6,080 nucleotides of DNA from JACVRW01 sp035645115 (GTDB taxonomy: Bacteria > Actinomycetota > Thermoleophilia > Solirubrobacterales > Thermoleophilaceae), in NCBI GenBank assembly GCA_035645115.1, contig DASQNF010000118.1, positions 1-6,080 of the forward strand, in the 5' to 3' direction. Within the stretch, counting starts at the first letter, position 1, and each line of letters starts with the position of its first letter. The position numbers and the translations under genes are program-made. This document shows, piece after piece, positions 1 through 5,392 of this stretch. The notes under the pieces are model-generated. The model did not search any database. It was given only the letters and a program-made list of their open reading frames with translations, and was not told where the DNA came from.

Positions 1-1
1 G

Positions 2-745
2 TTCCCGAACGACCTCCAGTGCGCTCCGCGTGCGATCGCGCGCGGGCTCGCCCGCGAGGCCGAGCGGCTCGGGGCCACGCTGCTAACCGGGGTGGGCGCG
101 CAGGCGGTAGCGGTGAGCCGGTCCGGGCGAGTTGAAGGAGTCGACGTGGTGGGCGGCGCGGAGCCCGTGGCCGCCGACCGGGTGGTGATCGCCGCCGGCG
201 CCTGGAGCGCCGCGCTCGCCGCCGGGGCCGGCCTGGAGCTGCCGCTCGAGCCGCGCAAGGGACAGCTCGTGCGGCTCGAGCGCCGGCCGGGGTTCGTGCG
301 GCACAAGCTGATCGAGGGCGCCTACATGGCAACGGTGGCGAGCCCGGCTGCGCGGCTCCAGGTGAGCACCGTGATCGAGACGACCCTCGACGGCCACGTG
401 CTGGTGGGCTCGAGCCGCGAACGGCGCGGCTTCGACACAGCGGTCGACCCCGCTCTCAGCGAGCGCCTGGTGAAGCGCGCCGCGAGGCTCGTCCCCGGCC
501 TCGCCGCCCTGCGGCTGGAGAGCGCCTGGGCGGGCCTGCGCCCCTGGCTGCCGGGCGGGCTGCCGGCGATCGGGCCGTCGGACGCGGCCGCCGGGCTCTG
601 GGTGGCCACCGGGCACGAGGGTGCGGGCGTGGCGCACGGGCCGGTCACCGGACGCTTGATCGCTCAGGCGATCTGCGGTGAGCCGCCCGACCTCGATCTC
701 GCGCCGTTCGACCCGGACCGCTTCGCCGGTCTCAGGCCAGGTTGA
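2..745 (+). CDS. FAD-dependent amine/amino-acid oxidoreductase, DAO family (5' partial)
   Basis: The frame is open from the left edge, and 247 residues are visible before a TGA. The DAO family (D-amino-acid dehydrogenase, glycine oxidase, sarcosine oxidase, HcnC) is usually 370-400 residues long, so about 130 N-terminal residues, including the FAD dinucleotide-binding GxGxxG, lie outside the window. Visible family blocks, numbered from the first whole codon, are FPND near the start, VVIAAGAWS (61-69), PRKGQ (84-88), VLVGSSRERRGFD (133-145), WAGLRPWLPGGLPAIGP (176-192) and ATGHEGAG (202-209). From family knowledge, these enzymes oxidise a C-N bond through FAD to an imine or keto product. The GSSRE and GHEGAG blocks resemble the HcnC / D-hydroxyproline dehydrogenase beta-subunit branch more than simple glycine oxidase, which is inference. 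The substrate is unknown. The gene converges on the aldehyde dehydrogenase gene and overlaps its 3' end by 14 bases. Confidence 0.9.
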   Translation, partial: FPNDLQCAPRAIARGLAREAERLGATLLTGVGAQAVAVSRSGRVEGVDVVGGAEPVAADRVVIAAGAWSAALAAGAGLELPLEPRKGQLVRLERRPGFVRHKLIEGAYMATVASPAARLQVSTVIETTLDGHVLVGSSRERRGFDTAVDPALSERLVKRAARLVPGLAALRLESAWAGLRPWLPGGLPAIGPSDAAAGLWVATGHEGAGVAHGPVTGRLIAQAICGEPPDLDLAPFDPDRFAGLRPG

Positions 746-2225
746 CCCAGACCGTCTTGTTCTCGAGGTACGCCTCGAGCCCCTCGCGACCGTGCTCACG
801 GCCCACGCCCGAGGCCTTGAAGCCGCCGAAGGGCGCGGACGGGTCGCCGGCGCTCCACGTGTTCACCCAGATGTCGCCCGCCCGCAGCAGCGCGGCGAGC
901 TTGTGCGCCTTGGCGAGGTCGCGGGTCCAGACCCCGGCGGCCAGCCCGTACTCGGTGTCGTTCGCCCGCCGCGCCACCTCCTCGATCGAGTCGTAGGGGA
1001 GCGCCACCAGCACCGGCCCGAAGATCTCCTCACGGGCGATCGTCAGGTCGTCGCGCGTCGCGCTGAACAGGGTGGGCTCCACGAAGAAGCCGTCCCCGTC
1101 CGGCCCACCTCCGCCCGTGACCAGCTCGGCTCCCTCGTCCTTGCCCTTCTCGATGTAGCCGCGTACGCGCTGCTCCTGCTCCGCGGAGATCAGCGGCCCC
1201 ATCTGGGTGCTGGGGTCGAGCCCGGGGCCGATGCGGGCCTTGCCCGCCGCCTCCACGAGCCCGGAGATCACCTGGTCGTACTGGCTCGAGTGCACGAACA
1301 GCCGCGAGCCCGCGTTGCAGGCCTGGCCCGCGTTGTAGTAAATGGCCTGGTAGGCGCCCTTGGTAGCCGCCTCGAGGTCGGCGTCCGGGAGGATGATGTT
1401 GGGCGACTTTCCGCCGAGCTCGAGCGTGACGCGCTTGAGCGCGTGGCCAGCCTTGGCCCCGATCTCGCGCCCGACCACGGTGGAGCCCGTGAAGGCGATC
1501 TTGTCGACGTCCTCGTGGTCCACCAGCGCCGCGCCGGTCTCGCCGTCGCCAGTGATCACGTTGAGGACGCCCTCGGGGAGGCCCGCCTCGAGCGCAAGCT
1601 CGCCCAGGCGAAGCGCGCTCAGCGGGGTCTGCTCGGCGGGCTTCAGGACCACCGTGCAGCCGGCCGCCAGCGCGGGGCCCAGCTTCCAGGCGGCCATCAG
1701 CAGCGGAAAGTTCCAGGGGATGATCTGCCCGCACACGCCCACCGGCTCCTTGCGCGTGTAGCAATGCATGTCGGGCTGCGCCACCGGCAGCAGCTCGCCG
1801 GTGATGCGGGTGGGCCAGCCGGCGAAGTAGCGGATGTGCTCGGCCGCGAGCGTGACGTCCACCCTCCTTGCGAGCTTCACCGGCTTGCCGTTGTCCAACG
1901 ACTCGATCTCGGCGAGCTCGTCGGCATGCTCCTCGATCGCGTTCGCGAACGCCAGCATCGCGCGCGTGCGCTGCGCGGCCGCGATTCCCGTCCAGCGCCC
2001 GTCCTCGAACGCTTCGCGCGCGGCACGCACCGCGCGGTCCACGTCCTCGGCGCCCGCGTGGGCGACCGTGGCGATCGCGCGCCCGCTGGACGGGTCGAGC
2101 GTCTCGAAGGTACGCCCGTCCGCGGCGCCGTGGCGCTCGCCGCCGATCAGCAGCTCGTGGGCCCCGGCGGCGAAGCGGCGGGCGGCGTTTGAGAGGGCGT
2201 CGGGCAGGGCGGCGGCGGTCGTCAT
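732..2225 (-). CDS. NAD(P)-dependent aldehyde dehydrogenase (ALDH superfamily)
   Basis: A full-length protein of 497 residues, the normal size for tetrameric ALDH1/2-like and betaine- or phenylacetaldehyde-type enzymes, which oxidise an aldehyde to the acid with NAD(P)+. The key residues are all present: N172 in PWNFP, K195 in KPAEQTP, the FTGSTVVG cofactor loop (245-252), general base E269 in ELGGKSPN, nucleophile C303 in GQACNAGSR, E400 in EEIFGPV, and a C-terminal PFGGFKASGVGRE block. There is no signal peptide, so it is cytosolic. The ATG at 2225 follows the hydratase stop by 10 bases. No strong Shine-Dalgarno is visible, so translation probably depends on coupling to the upstream gene. 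It is the last gene of the ADH-hydratase-ALDH unit and presumably oxidises the aldehyde made by the ADH (inference). The residue after the catalytic Cys is Asn, where Thr, Cys or Val is commoner. The exact substrate cannot be assigned; a semialdehyde is also possible. Confidence 0.95.
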   Translation of the reverse strand: MTTAAALPDALSNAARRFAAGAHELLIGGERHGAADGRTFETLDPSSGRAIATVAHAGAEDVDRAVRAAREAFEDGRWTGIAAAQRTRAMLAFANAIEEHADELAEIESLDNGKPVKLARRVDVTLAAEHIRYFAGWPTRITGELLPVAQPDMHCYTRKEPVGVCGQIIPWNFPLLMAAWKLGPALAAGCTVVLKPAEQTPLSALRLGELALEAGLPEGVLNVITGDGETGAALVDHEDVDKIAFTGSTVVGREIGAKAGHALKRVTLELGGKSPNIILPDADLEAATKGAYQAIYYNAGQACNAGSRLFVHSSQYDQVISGLVEAAGKARIGPGLDPSTQMGPLISAEQEQRVRGYIEKGKDEGAELVTGGGGPDGDGFFVEPTLFSATRDDLTIAREEIFGPVLVALPYDSIEEVARRANDTEYGLAAGVWTRDLAKAHKLAALLRAGDIWVNTWSAGDPSAPFGGFKASGVGREHGREGLEAYLENKTVWVNLA

Positions 2226-2235
2226 GCCGCGAAAT

Positions 2236-2946
2236 CTACGCCGTGAAGCGCAGCTCCACGCCGCCGAGCGCCTCGAGCTCGAGCCGTACGCGGTCGCCGG
2301 GCCGCGCTGGGTGCGGCGGGGCGAGCACGCCGGTGATGATGCGCTCGCCCGGTCGCAGCCGCTCGCCCACCTCGCCCAGCCGGTCCGCGATCGCGGCCAC
2401 CATCTCGTCGAGCCGAGCGGCGGTCTCCCGCGGAGCCAGCGCGTGCTGCTCCTCGCCGTTCACGAGGATGCGCCCGGCGCCGGGCTCGCTCGCCTGCACG
2501 CGCGGGCCGAACGCGACCGCGCGGTGGAAGATGTTGCCGGCCAGGATCTGCTCTAGCTCGATCGACAGGTCGGGAGGGTCCGCAAGCTCGAGGGCCGGCA
2601 GCAGGGCGACGATCGAGCGGGCGTCCTCGCCGAGCTCCACCCCCACCTCCGACTCCACGATCACGGCGCCGTTGTTGCCGAGCGACCACTCGGCGCCGTC
2701 CTCGAGCAGGCCGTCGGTGGTGAGGAAGCCCGCCAGCGGCCGATCGATGCCGAGCTTCTCCTGCACGGCGCGCACGTTGAAGGCGACCTTCCATCCGATC
2801 GGCTCGGCGCCCTGGGCGAGCATCTCACGGCGGCGCACCAGCTGAGCGGTCATGCCGCGCCGCACGCCTGGCTCGAGGCCCTCCTCCGGGTCTGCATCCG
2901 GCGCCCGCCCCGTGCCCCCGTCGGCTGCGCCGCCGGGATCGCTCAT
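2236..2946 (-). CDS. 2-keto-4-pentenoate hydratase / FAH-superfamily protein (MhpD-like, short form)
   Basis: A protein of 236 residues; characterised MhpD/HpcG/XylJ hydratases have about 260. These enzymes hydrate 2-hydroxypenta-2,4-dienoate-type 2-oxo acids using a divalent metal, and relatives act as decarboxylases. Family blocks are IGWKVA (50-55, with the conserved Lys at K53), VESEVGVEL (97-105, predicted metal ligands E98 and E100), PALELAD (117-123, predicted third ligand E120), the region around AGNIFHRAVAFGP, and a C-terminal ITGVLAPPHP...PGDRVRLEL...GGVELRF block. The stretch between E100 and E120 is about 11 residues shorter than in HpcG-type proteins as I recall them. The first ~25 residues are Gly/Pro/Asp-rich and probably disordered. 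The ATG at 2946 overlaps the ADH stop (ATGA), which supports this start. A second Met at 2853 (residue 32) would still keep the conserved core. The family call is firm; the reaction is not. Confidence 0.88.
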   Translation of the reverse strand: MSDPGGAADGGTGRAPDADPEEGLEPGVRRGMTAQLVRRREMLAQGAEPIGWKVAFNVRAVQEKLGIDRPLAGFLTTDGLLEDGAEWSLGNNGAVIVESEVGVELGEDARSIVALLPALELADPPDLSIELEQILAGNIFHRAVAFGPRVQASEPGAGRILVNGEEQHALAPRETAARLDEMVAAIADRLGEVGERLRPGERIITGVLAPPHPARPGDRVRLELEALGGVELRFTA

Positions 2947-4001
2947 GGGGCCATCACGATCTTGAGCGCCTCGCGGCGGTCGTAGACCGCATACGCCTCG
3001 GCCGCGTCCTCGAGCCTCATGTGGTGGGTCACGAGCGGGGCGGGGTCGAGCACGCCGCTCTCGAGCATCGCGAGCACACGGTCGACGTGGCCGATCACGT
3101 TCGCGTGCCCCGTCCTGATCGTGAGCGCCTTGATCCAGACGATTCCCATGTGCACCTCGATGCGCTCCGCGTAGACGCCGATGGCGGACACTGTGCCGGC
3201 CTTGCGCGTGACGCGGCATGCCAGCTCGAGCGCGTCCGCGTGCCCCACGGCGTCGATCGCAGCGTCCACGCCGCGGCCATCGGTGGCGGCCTTGACCGCG
3301 GCGCGCGGATCCTCCTCGGTGAGGTGGACCGCCTGCGCCCCGAACGCGCGAGCCAGCCCGAGCCGCTGCTCGACCGTGTCGATCGCGATCACACGCGCCG
3401 CGCCGGCGGCCTTGGCCGCCTGGACCGCGCACAGCCCCACCGGGCCGAGCCCGAGCACCGCAACGCTGTCGCCGGGCCGGACCCCCGCTTGGTCGACGGC
3501 ATGCCAGCCGGTGCCCATCACGTCTCCCGCGAACAGCGCCACATCGTCGGACATGCCCTCGGGCACCTTTCGAAGGGTCAGGTTGGCGTGCGGGACCAGC
3601 ACCTGCTCGGCCTGCGCGCCCTGGAGCGCGCCGAGCGTCTTGCCGTGGCCGAACACGCGACCTTCGTCGCACTTGTGGAAGTGGCCGCGGCGGCAGAAGA
3701 AGCAGTTGCCGCAGGCCGAGCAGAAGCAGCCCAGCACGCGCTCGCCCTCGGTCACCTCGGTCACACCCTCACCCGCCGCGACCACGGTCCCGACGAACTC
3801 GTGTCCGAGCGTGAAGCCCGGCTCGATCGCCACCCGCCCGTGGTAGATGTGGAGGTCCGAGCCGCAGACGCCGGTGGCCTCAACGCGCACGACGGCGTCG
3901 TCGCGCGCGAGCGGCTCGGGCTCAGGCCGCTCCGCGAGCCTCACATCGCCCGGCGCCTGGAAGGTGACGGCCTGCATCTGGCGTGCCAGATTACCCGGCA
4001 T
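2943..4001 (-). CDS. Zinc-dependent alcohol dehydrogenase, MDR superfamily
   Basis: A protein of 352 residues from the chosen ATG. It is a medium-chain dehydrogenase that interconverts an alcohol and an aldehyde or ketone with NAD(H). Catalytic-zinc residues are C46 in GVCGSD and H67/E68 in GHE; D160 in AGDVMGTG is a likely further ligand, as in formaldehyde-dehydrogenase-like members. The structural-zinc lobe is a perfect Cx2Cx2Cx7C (C97, C100, C103, C111). The Rossmann motif GLGPVG is at 184-189 and the strand-2 acid D208 favours NAD over NADP. Start choice: the ATG at 4001 has GGGAG nine bases upstream. An alternative ATG at 3977 (MQAVTF, 344 aa) matches the usual family N-terminus but has no visible Shine-Dalgarno. 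It is the first gene of the unit with the hydratase (4-base ATGA overlap) and ALDH, and is head-to-head with the SDR gene. The substrate is unknown; sorbitol-, butanediol- and formaldehyde-dehydrogenase-like activities all occur in this superfamily. Confidence 0.94.
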   Translation of the reverse strand: MPGNLARQMQAVTFQAPGDVRLAERPEPEPLARDDAVVRVEATGVCGSDLHIYHGRVAIEPGFTLGHEFVGTVVAAGEGVTEVTEGERVLGCFCSACGNCFFCRRGHFHKCDEGRVFGHGKTLGALQGAQAEQVLVPHANLTLRKVPEGMSDDVALFAGDVMGTGWHAVDQAGVRPGDSVAVLGLGPVGLCAVQAAKAAGAARVIAIDTVEQRLGLARAFGAQAVHLTEEDPRAAVKAATDGRGVDAAIDAVGHADALELACRVTRKAGTVSAIGVYAERIEVHMGIVWIKALTIRTGHANVIGHVDRVLAMLESGVLDPAPLVTHHMRLEDAAEAYAVYDRREALKIVMAP

Positions 4002-4836
4002 GATCGACCGCTCCCAGCCAGTGCTGATCACAGGATGCTCCACCGGAATCGGCCGTGCCACCGCCGAGCGGCTCGCGCGCGCAGGCCTCACGGTCTACGC
4101 CACGGCGCGCCGGCTCGAGTCGCTGGCGGACCTCGAGCAGAGCGGCTGCCGGACGCTGGCGCTCGACGTGACGAGCGAGGAGTCGATGCGGGCCGCCGTG
4201 GCTGCGGTCGAGGAGAGCGAGGGCGCGGTGGGCGCGCTAGTGAACAACGCGGGGTACAGCCAGAACGGGGCGCTCGAACGCGTGCCGCTCGACGACGTGC
4301 GCCGCCAGTTCGAGACGAACGTCTTCGGCCTGCTGCGCATGTGCCAGCTGGTGCTGCCGGGGATGCGCCGCCGTGGAGCCGGCAGGATCGTGAACATCAG
4401 CTCGATGGGAGGCCGCTTCACGTTCCCGGGGGGTGGGATCTACCACGCCACGAAGCACGCGGTGGAGGCGATCTCGGACGCCATGCGCTTCGAGGTCCAG
4501 GGCTTTGGGGTCCAGGTGGTCGTGATCGAGCCGGGGATCATCCGCAGCAGCTTCGGCGAGACCGCCGCGGGCTCCGTGCACCACGACGACGGCCCCTACG
4601 CCCGGTTCAACGCCGCGGTGGCCGCGGCCAACGCCACGGCTTCCGACGGTCCGCTCGGCAAGCTCGGGGGCGAGCCCGACGACGTGGCCCGGGTGATCGA
4701 GAAGGCGATCGCGGCGCGCCGCCCGCGCACTCGCTACCGCGTGACCGCGTCGGCCCGGCTGCTGCTCACCCAAAGGGCGCTGCTGCCCGACCGCGCCTGG
4801 GACTTCGTCGTCGGGACCGCGTTCCCGCGGCCGTAG
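4000..4836 (+). CDS. Classical short-chain dehydrogenase/reductase (SDR)
   Basis: A protein of 278 residues, a single-domain Rossmann enzyme of the classical SDR family that oxidises or reduces an alcohol/carbonyl pair. Visible motifs are the cofactor loop TGCSTGIG (11-18), ALDVT (54-58), NNAG (82-85), structural N107, catalytic S135 in NISSMGG, and Y148 with K152 in YHATK, followed by the EPGII block. Basic residues R37/R38 at the end of strand 2 suggest a preference for NADP(H). The tail is about 25-30 residues longer than the 250-residue family minimum and contains a basic stretch, common in retinol/steroid-type SDRs. The ATG at 4000 is the only nearby start in frame and sits just before the first beta strand. 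No convincing Shine-Dalgarno precedes it, so leaderless translation is possible. The SCP2 gene follows after 49 bases on the same strand, probably in the same operon. The substrate is unknown. Confidence 0.94.
   Translation: MIDRSQPVLITGCSTGIGRATAERLARAGLTVYATARRLESLADLEQSGCRTLALDVTSEESMRAAVAAVEESEGAVGALVNNAGYSQNGALERVPLDDVRRQFETNVFGLLRMCQLVLPGMRRRGAGRIVNISSMGGRFTFPGGGIYHATKHAVEAISDAMRFEVQGFGVQVVVIEPGIIRSSFGETAAGSVHHDDGPYARFNAAVAAANATASDGPLGKLGGEPDDVARVIEKAIAARRPRTRYRVTASARLLLTQRALLPDRAWDFVVGTAFPRP
4011..4015 (-). promoter_or_regulatory. Shine-Dalgarno candidate for the alcohol dehydrogenase
   Basis: On the minus strand GGGAG is followed by nine bases and then ATG at 4001. This favours the longer N-terminus of the alcohol dehydrogenase over the ATG at 3977. 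The site lies inside the first codons of the divergent SDR gene. Confidence 0.5.
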
Positions 4837-4870
4837 ACTTCCGCGGCGCTCGAGCACGCGGCGGGCGAAC

Positions 4871-4876
4871 GAGGAG
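4871..4876 (+). promoter_or_regulatory. Shine-Dalgarno for the SCP2-domain gene
   Basis: GAGGAG lies nine bases before the TTG at 4886. It decides the start: there is no ATG or GTG nearby in frame, and the next Met is residue 33, inside the domain. Confidence 0.65.
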
Positions 4877-4885
4877 ATCCGAGGG

Positions 4886-5305
4886 TTGGCTTACTTCAAG
4901 GACGCCGAAGAGGTTTACGCGTACATCGGCGGGCTGTTCGAGCGCCTGGCCGCGGACGATGAGCTGGCGCCCAAGTTCCGCATGGCCAACACGATCGTCC
5001 AGTACCGGTACCGCGACCCCGAGTCGCAGATCACGGTCAGGCTGATCGAGGGCGAGGACGACCGGGTTGACTGCGGCCCGACCGATATGGAGCCCGAGGT
5101 GGTGATGACCATGGACGCCGACATCGCGCACCGCTTCTGGCTCGGCAACGTCGACGTGACCGTCGCGCTCGCGGGCGGGGAGATGAAAGCAAAGGGCCCG
5201 GTGGCCAAGATCCTCAAACTCGTCCCGCTCGTGAAGCCCGTCTTCCCTCGCTATCGCCAGATGCTCGAGGCGGCCGGGCGCAAGGACCTGCTCGAGGCCT
5301 CGTGA
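4886..5305 (+). CDS. SCP2 sterol-binding domain protein
   Basis: A stand-alone protein of 139 residues, about the size of one SCP2 domain (100-120) plus short ends. From family knowledge, SCP2 domains form an alpha/beta fold with a hydrophobic tunnel that binds sterols, fatty acyl chains or other lipids; in bacteria they are often accessory proteins beside lipid or steroid redox genes. The N-terminal helix (about residues 6-24) is followed by beta strands (VQYRYRD; ITVRLIEG). The typical C-terminal block has HRFWLGNVDV (82-91), then ALAGGEMKAKGPVAKIL (94-110) and a hydrophobic end helix with VPLVKPVF (113-120). There is no signal peptide or membrane span, so it is probably cytosolic. The gene starts with TTG behind a good GAGGAG and lies 49 bases after the SDR, so co-transcription is likely. 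Its likely role is to bind or present a hydrophobic substrate for the neighbouring dehydrogenases (inference). The ligand is unknown. Confidence 0.88.
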   Translation: MAYFKDAEEVYAYIGGLFERLAADDELAPKFRMANTIVQYRYRDPESQITVRLIEGEDDRVDCGPTDMEPEVVMTMDADIAHRFWLGNVDVTVALAGGEMKAKGPVAKILKLVPLVKPVFPRYRQMLEAAGRKDLLEAS

Positions 5306-5306
5306 C

Positions 5307-5327
5307 GGCCCGGAGCGGGGACGGGCC
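5307..5327. terminator. GC-rich inverted repeat, possible terminator
   Basis: GGCCCG (5307-5312) and CGGGCC (5322-5327) form a perfect six-base stem around a nine-base loop, two bases after the SCP2 stop codon. It lies in the 87-base gap between two convergent genes. Only TT follows the stem, so it is not a canonical intrinsic terminator. A second, weaker repeat (CGCCC 5365-5369 / GGGCG 5379-5383) sits nearer the epimerase end. GC-rich DNA yields such stems by chance. Confidence 0.3.
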
Positions 5328-5392
5328 TTGCGGCGGGAGCCTTGCGGGGCGCTCTGCATGCGCACGCCCGACGGGCCTGGGCGAGCCGCAGG

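Noticed and set aside
678..2192. Long plus-strand open frame (504 codons) opposite the aldehyde dehydrogenase gene.
   Set aside because: Its translation is Arg/Gly/Leu/Val-rich with no recognisable domain, and the opposite strand encodes an ALDH with every catalytic residue. In very GC-rich DNA, antisense frames stay open because stop codons are rare.
2236..3672. A 478-codon minus-strand frame that would fuse about 240 extra residues to the hydratase.
   Set aside because: The extra N-terminal part is an Arg/Gly-rich shadow of the ADH coding region. The hydratase itself starts at the ATGA overlap at 2946.
4002..4091. A 30-residue N-terminal extension of the alcohol dehydrogenase to an ATG at 4091.
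   Set aside because: It would overlap the SDR gene deeply, has no family similarity and is Arg/Pro-rich, and a good Shine-Dalgarno supports 4001.
4825..4846. CCGCGG repeated 10 bases apart around the SDR stop codon, a possible hairpin or attenuator before the SCP2 gene.
   Set aside because: Six-base GC palindromes are frequent by chance in this DNA, no T-tract follows, and the short spacing with a good Shine-Dalgarno argues for read-through.
3021..5045. Very long plus-strand open frame (674 codons) running antisense to the ADH and then out of frame through the SDR and into the SCP2 gene.
   Set aside because: It crosses three well-supported genes, is low-complexity (Arg/Ala/His-rich) and has no domain motif; it is a composition artefact.
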